A DNA stretch of 64,000 nt from Rhodococcus opacus (GTDB lineage Bacteria; Actinomycetota; Actinomycetes; Mycobacteriales; Mycobacteriaceae). Both the position numbers and the translations under genes were made by a program. Where the stretch lies: assembly GCF_012396235.1 (NCBI RefSeq), contig NZ_JAAXPA010000017.1:62001-126000 (forward strand). The letters are read 5' to 3'. Under the pieces are notes generated by a model. It was not told the origin of the DNA. It saw only the letters and a list, made by a program, of their open reading frames with translations, and made no database searches. Below are positions 48,067 through 56,442 of this stretch, in pieces (within the stretch, counting starts at the first letter, position 1; every line of letters starts with the position of its first letter).

Positions 48067-48114
48067 CGTGACCGGCGGGGTCCGCCTAATCGTCACCGGC
48101 GAGGTCCGCCTAAT
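48067..48114. repeat. 24-base imperfect tandem repeat
   Basis: The unit at 48067-48090 (CGTGACCGGCGGGGTCCGCC plus TAAT) is repeated at 48091-48114 with two changes. It lies between the DUF3090 start (47964) and the phosphatase stop (48117), in an intergenic stretch of 152 bases. Confidence 0.85.
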
Positions 48115-48116
48115 AC

Positions 48117-48815
48117 TCACAGCCGGACCTCCCCGCCGGGCACCGATCCGGATACTTCGGCGCGGGCGCCGTCTCCGGACACCGGTGGCGTGTTCACTCC
48201 GGACAGATCGGCCCCGGTGTCGTTCATCTTCAGCACGTACGGACGGGTGGAGGTGTACCGGACGACGCTGATCGAGGCCGGCTCGGCGACGATCCGCTGG
48301 AATCCGTCGAGGTGCGCGCCGAGGGCGTCCGCGAGGACCGACTTGATGACGTCGCCGTGCGAGCACGCCACCCACACGACGTCGCGGCCGTGCAGTTCCG
48401 CGAGCCGGGCGTCGTGCTCGCGGACCGCGGCGACGGCCCGGGCCTGGACCTGCGCCAGACCTTCTCCTCCCGGGAACACCGCGGCGGACGCGTGCTGCTG
48501 CACGATCTTCCACAGCGGTTCCTCGAGCAGGACCTTCAGCTCGCGACCCGTCCACTCGCCGTAGTCGACCTCGACCAGCCGATGTTCCACCACGGGGGTC
48601 AGGCCCCGGGCCCGGGCGAGCGGTTCCACGGTCTGCTCGCACCGCACGAGGGGCGAATGCACGATCTCCTCGATCGCCACGTCGGCGAGCCGGGACACGA
48701 CGGCCTGAGCCTGCTCGCGGCCGCGGTCGTCGAGTTCGACTCCCGGCGACCGGCCGGCAAGCGTGTGTGCAGTGTTCGAGGTCGACCGCCCGTGGCGCAG
48801 CAGCACAACTGTCAT
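48117..48815 (-). CDS. Histidine phosphatase family protein (MSMEG_4193 type)
   Basis: A 232-residue histidine phosphatase of the phosphoglycerate-mutase-like superfamily: VVLLRHGRSTSNTAHTLAG with the catalytic His, LRxxGxxQ-type DDRGREQAQAV, and the second His near residue 153 (VWVACSHGDVIKSVLA). It belongs to the family TIGR03848, which co-occurs with DUF3090 and SCO1664-like genes. The substrate is unknown. It starts at an ATG six bases after a -10 element, and is followed on the minus strand by the DUF3090 operon. Confidence 0.82.
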   Translation of the reverse strand: MTVVLLRHGRSTSNTAHTLAGRSPGVELDDRGREQAQAVVSRLADVAIEEIVHSPLVRCEQTVEPLARARGLTPVVEHRLVEVDYGEWTGRELKVLLEEPLWKIVQQHASAAVFPGGEGLAQVQARAVAAVREHDARLAELHGRDVVWVACSHGDVIKSVLADALGAHLDGFQRIVAEPASISVVRYTSTRPYVLKMNDTGADLSGVNTPPVSGDGARAEVSGSVPGGEVRL

Positions 48816-48821
48816 TGGACC

Positions 48822-48827
48822 AGCCTA
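48822..48827 (-). promoter_or_regulatory. -10 element TAGGCT for the histidine phosphatase (leaderless)
   Basis: TAGGCT on the minus strand, exactly 6 bases, then ATG at 48815. Confidence 0.65.
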
Positions 48828-48855
48828 GTGTCGTGCACTCCCTGGCCGCCCGATC

Positions 48856-49701
48856 TCAGGTGGCCGACACGACGCCGGTCGCGAGAAGCGACAGGACGAT
48901 CACGCCGAGGATGATGCGGTAGCCGACGAACCAGTACATCGAGTGGTCGACGACGAAACGGAGCAGCCACGCGATCGACGCGTAGCCGATGGCGAACGCG
49001 ATCGCGGTCGCGACGAGGAGCTGCGGGCCGCTCGCGTTGAGACCTTCACCGGCCGGTTCGAACGCGTCCGGCAGGCTGAACAGCCCGGACGCGACAACCG
49101 CGGGGATCGCGAGGAGGAAGGAGTAGCGCGCCGCGGCTTCACGGGTGAGTCCGAGGAAGAGGCCGGCGCTGATCGTGCCGCCCGAGCGCGAGACGCCCGG
49201 GATCAGGGCGAGCGCTTGGGCCGAACCCATGATGATGCCGTCCTTGGCACGCAGGTCCTCGACGGGACGCACCTTCCGCCCGTAGTACTCGGCCGCCGCG
49301 ATGACCAACGCGAACACGATCAGCATGGTGGCGATCAGCCACAGGTTGCGGGCACCGGTGCGGATCTGGTCCTTGAAGAGGAAGCCGAGCACACCCACCG
49401 GGATCGTGCCGATGATCACATACCAGCCCATCCGGTAATCGAGATCACTGCGATGCTCGGGATGGAACAGTCCCCGGAACCATCCGGCGATGATCCGTCC
49501 GATGTCGCGGGCGAAGTAGATGAGCACCGCGGCTTCCGTGCCGAGCTGGGTGACTGCGGTGAAGGACGCACCGGCGTCGTCACCGAAGAAGATCTCCGAC
49601 ACGATCCGGAGATGGCCGGACGAGGAGATCGGCAGGAACTCGGTCAATCCCTGGACCGCACCGAGGACAATCGCCTGGAGCCAGGACATCGCCTCGCCCA
49701 T
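48856..49701 (-). CDS. uppP: Undecaprenyl-diphosphate phosphatase UppP
   Basis: UppP (BacA) recycles undecaprenyl pyrophosphate for cell-wall synthesis in the membrane. The protein, about 281 residues, has roughly eight membrane helices and both active-site signatures: [17 protein letters not shown] near residues 15-31 and [21 protein letters not shown] near 165-185. It also has the [19 protein letters not shown] segment found in UppP. Three closely spaced starts are possible: GTG 49704, ATG 49701 and ATG 49686-49689 (MSWLQ, which aligns with mycobacterial UppP). I show the ATG at 49701. Confidence 0.93.
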   Translation of the reverse strand: MGEAMSWLQAIVLGAVQGLTEFLPISSSGHLRIVSEIFFGDDAGASFTAVTQLGTEAAVLIYFARDIGRIIAGWFRGLFHPEHRSDLDYRMGWYVIIGTIPVGVLGFLFKDQIRTGARNLWLIATMLIVFALVIAAAEYYGRKVRPVEDLRAKDGIIMGSAQALALIPGVSRSGGTISAGLFLGLTREAAARYSFLLAIPAVVASGLFSLPDAFEPAGEGLNASGPQLLVATAIAFAIGYASIAWLLRFVVDHSMYWFVGYRIILGVIVLSLLATGVVSAT

Positions 49702-49936
49702 CACTCACCGGTCCCGAGGTCGAATGTGCCGCTCTGACGCCAATTTCCCATGTCGCGTTCGTAATTCACCGGCGCCACGGTACCGGGGAGGGCGACCTCC
49801 GGCAGAATCCGGCGTGGCAGGACCCCTGCCACGCGATACCCCACTACTCTGCACCTGTGGTGGCCGGTTCCGGGGGGCACCAGCATCTTCGGGGGCGACG
49901 CCGGGATTGCAGCTACGGTACGAGACGCAGGCGGTT

Positions 49937-50866
49937 ATGGAACAGAGATCGGTCGGAGCAAGCGGGTTACGAGTGTCACGGCTCGGCCTGGGCACGCTCA
50001 CGTGGGGTCGGGACACGGACGGCGACGAGGCGGCGGCGCAGATCGCGGCGTTCGTCGATGCGGGCGGAACGCTCGTCGACACCTCGCCCGCGTACGGCGA
50101 CGGTGTGGCGCAGCGGATCCTGGCGGAACTGCTCGACGACGTGGTGCCGCGCACGGAACTCGTCCTGAGCTCGAGTTCCGGGATCAACCCGTCGGGTCCC
50201 TCGCGGATCGACTGCTCGCGACGGGGTCTCGTCGCCCAGCTCGACGCCACCCTGCGCGAGCTCGGCACCGACTACCTGGACATGTGGCAGGTCGCCACGT
50301 GGGATCCGTTCACGCCGGTCGACGAGGTCGCCGCCACTCTCGATTTCGCGGTGGCGAGCGGCCGGGTCCGGTACGTCGGGGCGCGGGGTTACCTCGGGTG
50401 GCAACTGGCCACTGCGGCAGGCGCGTCCCGCGGCACCACGCTCGTCGCCACCCAGGTGGAGTACTCGCTGCTCGCCCGGGGCGTCGAGGAGGAGCTCGTT
50501 CCGGCCGCGGCGCATCACGGCATCGGGGTGTTCGCGGCCGTTCCGCTCGCCCGCGGGGTCCTGACCGGCAAATACCGCAACGGCATCCCCGTCGATTCAC
50601 GCGGTGCCGACGACGCGCACGCGCAGGACGTCCAGAGTTACCTCACCGACTCCTCCGTCCGGGTGGTCGACGCGGTCGTGACCGCGGCCGACGGGCTCGG
50701 CACCTCCCCGCTGGCCGTCGCGCTCGCGTGGGCGCGCGACCGTCCGGGTGTCGCGAGCGCGGTCGTCGGGGCCAGGGACATCGCACAGCTGACCGGTGTG
50801 CTCGTCGCCGAGGAACTGGAGTTGCCCGCCGCGATCTCGGCGGCGCTCGACGACGTCAGCGCCTAG
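49937..50866 (+). CDS. Aldo/keto reductase family protein with altered catalytic residues
   Basis: The 309-residue protein has the AKR barrel (VGASGLRVSRLGLGTLTWG, GTLVDTSPAYGDG with Asp and Tyr, FAVASGRVRYVGARGYLGWQL, and NADPH-binding VGARDIAQLTGVLVAEELE). But the loop that should hold the catalytic Lys reads LVLSSSSGI, and the DYLDMWQVATWDP segment lacks the His that usually follows (typically LxQLHxxD). The key tetrad is therefore Asp-Tyr only. It may be a non-enzymatic or shifted-chemistry member; close relatives in mycobacteria share this change. It starts at an ATG behind a weak site, with TACGGT upstream as a possible -10. Confidence 0.72.
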   Translation: MEQRSVGASGLRVSRLGLGTLTWGRDTDGDEAAAQIAAFVDAGGTLVDTSPAYGDGVAQRILAELLDDVVPRTELVLSSSSGINPSGPSRIDCSRRGLVAQLDATLRELGTDYLDMWQVATWDPFTPVDEVAATLDFAVASGRVRYVGARGYLGWQLATAAGASRGTTLVATQVEYSLLARGVEEELVPAAAHHGIGVFAAVPLARGVLTGKYRNGIPVDSRGADDAHAQDVQSYLTDSSVRVVDAVVTAADGLGTSPLAVALAWARDRPGVASAVVGARDIAQLTGVLVAEELELPAAISAALDDVSA

Positions 50867-50906
50867 CGTGTGCAGGAGCCGGCAGACGTGCACCTGCAGT
50901 TCACGT

Positions 50907-50925
50907 GCAGGGCAGGCTAACCTGG
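50907..50925 (+). promoter_or_regulatory. Candidate IdeR/DtxR iron box of the heme-use operon
   Basis: GCAGGGCAGGCTAACCTGG agrees at 13 of 19 positions with the IdeR consensus and includes an intact AGGCTAACCT core. It overlaps the -10-like TAACCT (50918-50923), 40 bases before hmuO, so a bound repressor would block transcription when iron is plentiful. Two ACGTGCA copies lie just upstream. Confidence 0.6.
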
Positions 50926-50964
50926 TGCCCACCGGCCGACGCCCGTAGATCTGCAGGAGAGTCC

Positions 50965-51651
50965 ATGACCACGCTGAACGAGGCCGACGCGGCCGACCGC
51001 CGAACCGTCGGCTTCGCCGAGCGCATCAAGGCCGGGACGGACGCCGCTCACCGGGAGACCGAGCAGTCCCGGTTCGTCGGAGCCCTCCTCGCCGGTGAAC
51101 TCACCTCGGACGGCTACGCCGAACTGCTCGCACAGACGTACCTCGTCTACCGCGAACTCGAGGACGCCGGGCGCACCCACACCGGCAACCCCGTCGCGTC
51201 GCCGTTTCTCCACGACGAACTGCTGCGGGTCCCGTCGTTGGAAGCGGATCTCGAGTTCCTGCGCGGGTCGTCGTGGCGCGAGACCGTGTCCGCGCTGCCC
51301 GCCACCACCCGCTACGTGGAGCGGCTCCGCGAGGTGGCGTACGAGTGGCCCGCCGGTTTCGTTGCGCACCACTACATCCGGTACATGGGAGACCTGTCCG
51401 GTGGGCAGATCATCCGGCGCATGCTCGAACGCGCCTACGGGTACACCACCGACGGCCTGCAGTTCTACATCTTCGACGACATCCCGAAACCGAAGGTGTT
51501 CAAGGACACCTTCCGCGCGAAACTCGACGCCGCGCCCCTGACTCCGGAGGACCAGCAACGGGTGATCGACGAGGTCAACTTCGCCTACCGTCTCAACGGC
51601 GACCTGTTCGCCGCCCTCGAAGCGGACATCGACCGGTACCTCGCACGATGA
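50965..51651 (+). CDS. hmuO: Heme oxygenase
   Basis: This enzyme opens heme to biliverdin, CO and iron. The 228-residue all-helical protein has the proximal heme-ligand helix (AERIKAGTDAAHRETEQ, His at residue 29) and the distal-helix motif MGDLSGGQIIRRML, with GDLSGGQ at residues 142-148. It has an AGGAGA ribosome-binding site 8 bases before the ATG. It is the first gene of a four-gene operon with a hemin ABC transporter, each overlapping the next by four bases, so imported heme would be degraded at once. Confidence 0.95.
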   Translation: MTTLNEADAADRRTVGFAERIKAGTDAAHRETEQSRFVGALLAGELTSDGYAELLAQTYLVYRELEDAGRTHTGNPVASPFLHDELLRVPSLEADLEFLRGSSWRETVSALPATTRYVERLREVAYEWPAGFVAHHYIRYMGDLSGGQIIRRMLERAYGYTTDGLQFYIFDDIPKPKVFKDTFRAKLDAAPLTPEDQQRVIDEVNFAYRLNGDLFAALEADIDRYLAR

Positions 51652-52688
51652 GATCGGTGTTCCGGACCCGCACGGACAGGTTGCTGTTCGCCGTTCTCGT
51701 CCTGCTTCTCGTGTCCGCGGTGGGGGTGTCGGCGTGCGCTTCCGGCGCCGGTGACAGCGCCGGCGGCACCGGCGGTGCGCGCACGGCGGTCCTCGACGAC
51801 CTGAATCCCGAACCTCTCGCGTCCCCCGCCACGCCGGTGCTGCCCGTCACGGTCCGCAGTTTCGACGGGGTGGACGTGACGATCACGGACGCGAGCCGGA
51901 TCGTGACCGCGGACCGCTACGGAACGCTCACCGAGACGGTCTTCGCGCTCGGACTCGGCGACAACGTGGTGGGCCGGGACATCGCCTCCGAGTTCCCGGC
52001 CGCACAGGACGTGCCGGTGGTGACCCCCGGCGGGCAGTCCCTCAACGCCGAGGCCATCCTCGACCTGGCTCCGACGGTGATCCTCACCGACACCAGCATC
52101 GGACCGCAGGCCGTGCAGGATCAGCTGCGGGCCGCCGGTGTTCCGGTCGTCTTCTTCGATCCGACGCGGACCCTCGAGGGTGTGCCCGGCCAGATCACGG
52201 CGGTGGCGAATGCGCTCGGTGTGCCCGAGCAGGGCCGCGAACTCGCGGCCCGCACCGAGAGTGAGATCACGGCCGCCCGGAGTCGCGCCCCGCAGGGCGA
52301 CGAGCCGCTGAAGATCGCGTTCCTCTATCTGCGCGGCACCGCGATCACCATGATCGGCGGCCCGGGCTCGGGCGCCGACTCGCTGATCGACGCACTCGGC
52401 GCCGTCGACGCGGGCACCGCCTCGGGCATCACGCAGCAGTTCGCGCCGATCACCAGCGAGGCCCTGATCGCCGCCGCCCCCGACGTCCTCCTGATGATGA
52501 CGGGCGGGCTCGAATCGATCGGCGGCATCGAGGGACTCGAGAAGATCCCCGGCGTGGCGCAGACTCCGGCGGGCAAGAACCAGCGCGTCGTGGACATGCA
52601 GGACGGGGTGCTGCTCAGCTTCGGCCCCAACACGGGCCGTGTTCTCGGCGCGTTGGCCGACGCCGTCTACCCGACCGCCAATCCATGA
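51648..52688 (+). CDS. hmuT: Heme ABC transporter substrate-binding lipoprotein HmuT
   Basis: The 346-residue protein is an extracytoplasmic heme-binding protein of the class III (BtuF/HmuT) type. It has a basic N-terminus and a hydrophobic signal (LLFAVLVLLLVSAVGVSACAS) with a lipobox Cys at about residue 30. The two lobes contain ITVADRYGTLTETVFALGLGDNVVGRD and FSPEVVLT-type helices (EAILDLAPTVILTD), joined by the long central helix (VQDQLRAAGVPVVFFDP). It overlaps hmuO and hmuU by four bases each. Confidence 0.9.
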   Translation: MRSVFRTRTDRLLFAVLVLLLVSAVGVSACASGAGDSAGGTGGARTAVLDDLNPEPLASPATPVLPVTVRSFDGVDVTITDASRIVTADRYGTLTETVFALGLGDNVVGRDIASEFPAAQDVPVVTPGGQSLNAEAILDLAPTVILTDTSIGPQAVQDQLRAAGVPVVFFDPTRTLEGVPGQITAVANALGVPEQGRELAARTESEITAARSRAPQGDEPLKIAFLYLRGTAITMIGGPGSGADSLIDALGAVDAGTASGITQQFAPITSEALIAAAPDVLLMMTGGLESIGGIEGLEKIPGVAQTPAGKNQRVVDMQDGVLLSFGPNTGRVLGALADAVYPTANP

Positions 52689-53758
52689 CCGTCGAAGACC
52701 TCCGCGCTCCGGGTAAGCCTTCCTCACGTACTCGAACCGGTGCCGTCCTCGGCGGCCTGCTGATCGCCCTCGTTGTCGCCGCCGTGTTCTCGGCCTGCAT
52801 CGGACAGGTTCCGACCGGACCCGGAGAGGTTCTCGGCAGCATCCTGCACCGCATCGGCCTGGATCTCGGACCGATGCCCGCGCACCCCAGCGGTGAGGTG
52901 ACGCTGTGGGAGGTTCGGTTCCCGCGGGTGGTCCTCGCCATCCTGGTCGGGGCGGCGCTCGGATGCGCGGGTGCGCTGCTGCAGGGTGTGTTCGCCAACC
53001 CGCTCGCCGAACCGGGTGTCATCGGGGTGTCGGCCGGCGCTGCGGTCGGCGCCAGCGCCGCCATCGTGGTCGGCGGCGCGTTCGCGGCCGGGTGGACGGT
53101 GGCCGCGGCCGCCTTCGTCGCCGGACTGATCACCACCGTCGCCGTCTACGTCCTCGCCCGGCACGAGGGCCGCACCGAGGTGGTGACCCTCGTCCTCACC
53201 GGTGTGGCGGTCAACGCGTTCGCCGGCGGCCTCATCGCCTTCTTCACGTTCGTCGCGTCCCCTGCGGCGCGCGATCAGATCGTCTTCTGGCAACTCGGCA
53301 GCCTCAACGGGGCCACCTGGAACGCGGTCGCGGTGGTGGCGCCGATGACCGTCGCCGGGATCGCCGCCACGATGATGATCGCCGGGAAACTCGACCTGCT
53401 GTCCCTCGGCGAGAGCGCGGCCCGGCACCTCGGCCTCGACGTCGAGCGGCTGCGTCAGATCGCCGTGCTGATCGTCGCCCTGCTCGTCTCCTCCAGCGTC
53501 GCCTTCACCGGCATCATCCTGTTCGTCGGACTGGTGGTCCCGCACCTGATGCGCATCGCCGTCGGGCCGGGCCACCGGGCCCTGATTCCGGCGAGCGCGC
53601 TGTGCGGCTCGCTCGTGCTGCTCCTCGCCGACCTGGGCGCCCGGTCGCTCGTGGCGAACGCGGACCTCCCGCTCGGCATGCTGACGGCCCTCGTCGGCGG
53701 GCCGTTCTTCTTCTGGTTGCTGCGCCGCACCCGGGCCAGCCAGGGCGGGTGGGCATGA
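52685..53758 (+). CDS. hmuU: Hemin ABC transporter permease HmuU
   Basis: The 357-residue FecCD-family permease has about ten membrane helices. Markers are LRFPRVVLAILVGAALGCAGALLQGVFANPLAEPGVIGVSAGAA (here ending with the family ExPGxxGxxxGA box), the coupling-loop helix near FVGLVVPHLMRIAVGPGHR, and ADLPLGMLTALVGGPFFFWLL at the C-terminus. It forms the membrane pore of the hemin importer; the ATG overlaps the hmuT stop. Confidence 0.93.
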   Translation: MTVEDLRAPGKPSSRTRTGAVLGGLLIALVVAAVFSACIGQVPTGPGEVLGSILHRIGLDLGPMPAHPSGEVTLWEVRFPRVVLAILVGAALGCAGALLQGVFANPLAEPGVIGVSAGAAVGASAAIVVGGAFAAGWTVAAAAFVAGLITTVAVYVLARHEGRTEVVTLVLTGVAVNAFAGGLIAFFTFVASPAARDQIVFWQLGSLNGATWNAVAVVAPMTVAGIAATMMIAGKLDLLSLGESAARHLGLDVERLRQIAVLIVALLVSSSVAFTGIILFVGLVVPHLMRIAVGPGHRALIPASALCGSLVLLLADLGARSLVANADLPLGMLTALVGGPFFFWLLRRTRASQGGWA

Positions 53759-54633
53759 GTCCGGCATTCCACCCGCTCCGCACCCGCATCGGCGAAGCGA
53801 TCGAGCAGAGCCTGTTCCGGCGGACCGACCCGGTGCCGCCGCCGCGCTCCTCGGGGGCCGTGACGCTGCGGGCGGACAGCATCGCCGTCACCCGCGGGGG
53901 CAGGCCCGTGCTCGAGGACGTGTCCGTCGACGTGCGGATCGGGGAAGTCCTCGTTCTCGTCGGCCCCAACGGGGCGGGCAAGTCGACGCTCCTCGCGGCG
54001 CTGTCGGGCGATCAGGACGTGCATTCGGGAACCGTGCACCTCGACGACCGGAACCTCGGCGGCTGGACGGCGCTCGAGATGGCTCAGCGCCGGGCGGTCC
54101 TCCCCCAGCAGAACACGGTCGGATTCTCGTTCACCGCACGTCAGGTGATCACGATGGGCCGCTCACCGTGGGCGCGCACGCCCCGCTCCGACGACGACGC
54201 CCCCGCCATCGCCGAGGCCATGCGGATCTGCGACGTCGTGGCGTTCGCCGACCGGCCGTTCACGGCGCTCTCGGGTGGCGAGCGTGCCCGGGTGGCACTG
54301 GCGCGGGTGCTCGCGCAGCGCACCGAGACGATCCTGCTCGACGAGCCCACTGCCGCCCTCGACCTCGGCCACCAGGAGACCGTGATGCGTCTCGCCCGCT
54401 CCCGTGCGGAGCAGGGCACCGCGGTGGTGGTCGTCCTCCACGACCTCGCGCTCGCCGCCGCGTACGCGGACCGGATCGTGGTCCTCGAGCAGGGACGCGT
54501 CGCCGCCGACGGGCCTCCCGGCGACGTCCTGTCCGAGGAATTGCTGACCCGGGTGTACGGGCACCCCGTCGAGGTCATCGAGCACCCGGTGACCGGTGCG
54601 ACCCTCGTCCTCCCCCGCCGCGATCAGCGCTAG
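53755..54633 (+). CDS. hmuV: Hemin ABC transporter ATP-binding protein HmuV
   Basis: The 292-residue ABC ATPase energises hemin import. After a 40-residue N-terminal extension it has Walker A LVGPNGAGKSTLLAALSG, Q-loop LPQQNTVGFSF, signature LSGGERARVALARVLAQ, Walker B ETILLDEPTAALDL and the switch His in VVVLHDLALAA. It ends the hmuOTUV operon; there is no obvious terminator before the convergent small gene 10 bases on. Confidence 0.95.
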   Translation: MSPAFHPLRTRIGEAIEQSLFRRTDPVPPPRSSGAVTLRADSIAVTRGGRPVLEDVSVDVRIGEVLVLVGPNGAGKSTLLAALSGDQDVHSGTVHLDDRNLGGWTALEMAQRRAVLPQQNTVGFSFTARQVITMGRSPWARTPRSDDDAPAIAEAMRICDVVAFADRPFTALSGGERARVALARVLAQRTETILLDEPTAALDLGHQETVMRLARSRAEQGTAVVVVLHDLALAAAYADRIVVLEQGRVAADGPPGDVLSEELLTRVYGHPVEVIEHPVTGATLVLPRRDQR

Positions 54634-54643
54634 ACCGCGGGGT

Positions 54644-54997
54644 TCACAGCCCGTCGATGACCGCGCCGAGGCGGCTGAGCACCGCACGCACGGTGATTCC
54701 GTCCTCCGGCCCTGCCACGTGGGAATCGGGATCGGACACGGCATCTCTCACGACGGCGACGATGCTGCGCTCATCGGTCAGGTCGATCTCCCGGACCGAG
54801 CGTCGCGCCGACGCCACGATGTCGTCCGGAGCCGGGACCTCGGTTTCGACGTCGGCGCGGTAGACCTCGACGTGCATCGTGCTCTTGCGCACCCGGAATG
54901 CGTAGGAGTTACCTTCTGCGGTCCGGCCGAAGCCGTGTGCGTGCGGTCCTACCGAGATGTCTTCGACGGTGAACGTCGGTGTTTCGGGTATTTCCAC
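54644..54997 (-). CDS. Hypothetical protein
   Basis: A 117-residue acidic soluble protein I do not recognise. It starts with MEIPETPTFTVEDISVGPHAHGF (GTG codon, GAGGAG upstream), has a mostly beta central part (YAFRVRKSTMHVEVYRADVE) and then helical DDIVASARRSVREIDLTDERSIVAVVRDAVSDPDSH. It has no signal peptide or membrane segment. It converges on hmuV with a 10-base gap and faces the lppL-like gene across 184 bases of otherwise featureless sequence. Confidence 0.6.
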   Translation of the reverse strand: MEIPETPTFTVEDISVGPHAHGFGRTAEGNSYAFRVRKSTMHVEVYRADVETEVPAPDDIVASARRSVREIDLTDERSIVAVVRDAVSDPDSHVAGPEDGITVRAVLSRLGAVIDGL

Positions 54998-55181
54998 GGT
55001 CTTCTCCTCGATGACCTGGGCCGGCGATCGGAAGACCGCCGGGCGCGGGGTCGATGTTTCTCACGGTATCGCCTCGGCACCCGCTCGGCACCGACCGCAT
55101 TCGTGGGCGTTTCGCGGATCAGGGATGCTTGTGGGCAGTTGTACAGGTGTAGGTCGATGAGAGAACCCCGAGGAGCAGCAC

Positions 55182-56192
55182 ATGGGTAGACCGGGAGCGC
55201 GCGTCGTCGCCTCGTGTATCGGAGTGGCATTTCTACTGGTCACGGGCTGTTCGTCGAACTCCGACGAGGATCAGGCGATCACGATCGCGCCCGCGAGTGC
55301 CGCACAGTCCCCGGCCCAGAACACCACGCCTGCCGGTGTCGTCCACCCTCTCGGACTGCCCATCGAGTCCACCACATTCGACCCCGAGACCCGCACGACC
55401 GTCGTCCTGGGCGGCGAAGGCAACCAGGTCCTGCTGTTCCCGGCGGGGGATTTCACAGCGCCTCCGCGGGTGATTCCGCTGGACGACACCGTCGCCCAGG
55501 TCTCCCTCGCCCCCGGCGGTGTGGCGTTACTCGCCATGAACACGCAGGTAGGACGCCTGGACCTGCGAACCGGCGAGCTGGTGTTCGTCCCGGCCGACGG
55601 CGACGTCCGGTCGGTCGCCCAACTGCCCGACGGGCGGCTGGCGATGGGCCTGGGCAATGGCGAGATTCACATCGTGAACACCGACACGAACGAGTCACAG
55701 GTGATCGGCGGTCTCACGTCCGTCGACGGGCTTGCCGTCGTCGGCGACTCACTCACCGCCCTCGACCGTGGTCAGACGTCCGTCACCGCCATCGACGTCC
55801 CCGCTGCCGCGCTCGGTGTCGCGCTGCGCGCCGGGGAAGGTGCGACGCAGCTCACGACCGATCACTACGGACGGATCCTCGTCACCGACACAACCGGCGA
55901 CGAACTGCTCGCCTACACCACCGACACACTGATGCTCCGCCAGCGGTTCCCCGCCGGGCTCGCGCCGTACGCCGTCGCCTACGACGACACCGCCGACCGG
56001 GCGTGGGTCACGCTGACCGAGACCAACGAAGTGGTCGGATTCGACCTGTCGAGCGGTGTCGGCGTGGAAACGGCACGGTATCCCACCGTCCGGCAGCCGA
56101 ACTCTGTCACTGTGGATACCGTGAACGGTGACCTCCTGATCGGTTCCGCGACGGGAGACGGCCTGCAGCAGATCCCGACGAGGAGTTCGTAG
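55182..56192 (+). CDS. LppL-like lipoprotein with a beta-propeller (YncE-type) fold
   Basis: The 336-residue secreted lipoprotein has a signal with lipobox (FLLVTGCSSN, Cys at about residue 23) and repeated strands typical of a YncE/YVTN propeller: TTFDPETRTTVVLGGEGNQVLLFP, AQLPDGRLAMGLGNGEIHI, GLTSVDGLAVVGDSLTALD, VAYDDTADRAWVTLTETNEVVGFDL, PNSVTVDTVNGDLLIGSATGD. By position next to pyrD it matches M. tuberculosis lppL (Rv2138). Function is unknown. It has a GAGGAG ribosome-binding site. Confidence 0.75.
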   Translation: MGRPGARVVASCIGVAFLLVTGCSSNSDEDQAITIAPASAAQSPAQNTTPAGVVHPLGLPIESTTFDPETRTTVVLGGEGNQVLLFPAGDFTAPPRVIPLDDTVAQVSLAPGGVALLAMNTQVGRLDLRTGELVFVPADGDVRSVAQLPDGRLAMGLGNGEIHIVNTDTNESQVIGGLTSVDGLAVVGDSLTALDRGQTSVTAIDVPAAALGVALRAGEGATQLTTDHYGRILVTDTTGDELLAYTTDTLMLRQRFPAGLAPYAVAYDDTADRAWVTLTETNEVVGFDLSSGVGVETARYPTVRQPNSVTVDTVNGDLLIGSATGDGLQQIPTRSS

Positions 56193-56432
56193 ATGGCATC
56201 GCATTCACGTCGACTCCCCTCCGGGTGGGAGATCGAATCCGAGGACTTCGAGTACGTGCCGCTCCGGCTGCCACCCGACGTCACCCGTATCAGTGCTTCG
56301 ATGAGGTTGGCCATCCAGGCGGAGTTCGGTGGCTGGGAGCTGTCCCGGGTCCGCCTGTACTCCGACGGTAGCCGCCGTGTGCTGCTCAAACGAAGGAAGA
56401 CCGCTCACCATGTCCCCGACCCCGCAATCTAG
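56193..56432 (+). CDS. DUF5703 protein
   Basis: A 79-residue protein. Its DUF5703 core reads [46 protein letters not shown]; function unknown. Its ATG directly follows the stop of the lipoprotein gene (TAGATG), so they are co-transcribed, and pyrD starts 10 bases after its end. Confidence 0.75.
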   Translation: MASHSRRLPSGWEIESEDFEYVPLRLPPDVTRISASMRLAIQAEFGGWELSRVRLYSDGSRRVLLKRRKTAHHVPDPAI

Positions 56433-56442
56433 GGAGACCTCC

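Noticed and set aside
49701-49886. A 61-codon minus-strand frame overlapping the uppP start
   Set aside because: It has no recognisable domain or ribosome-binding site and would overlap the uppP start region.
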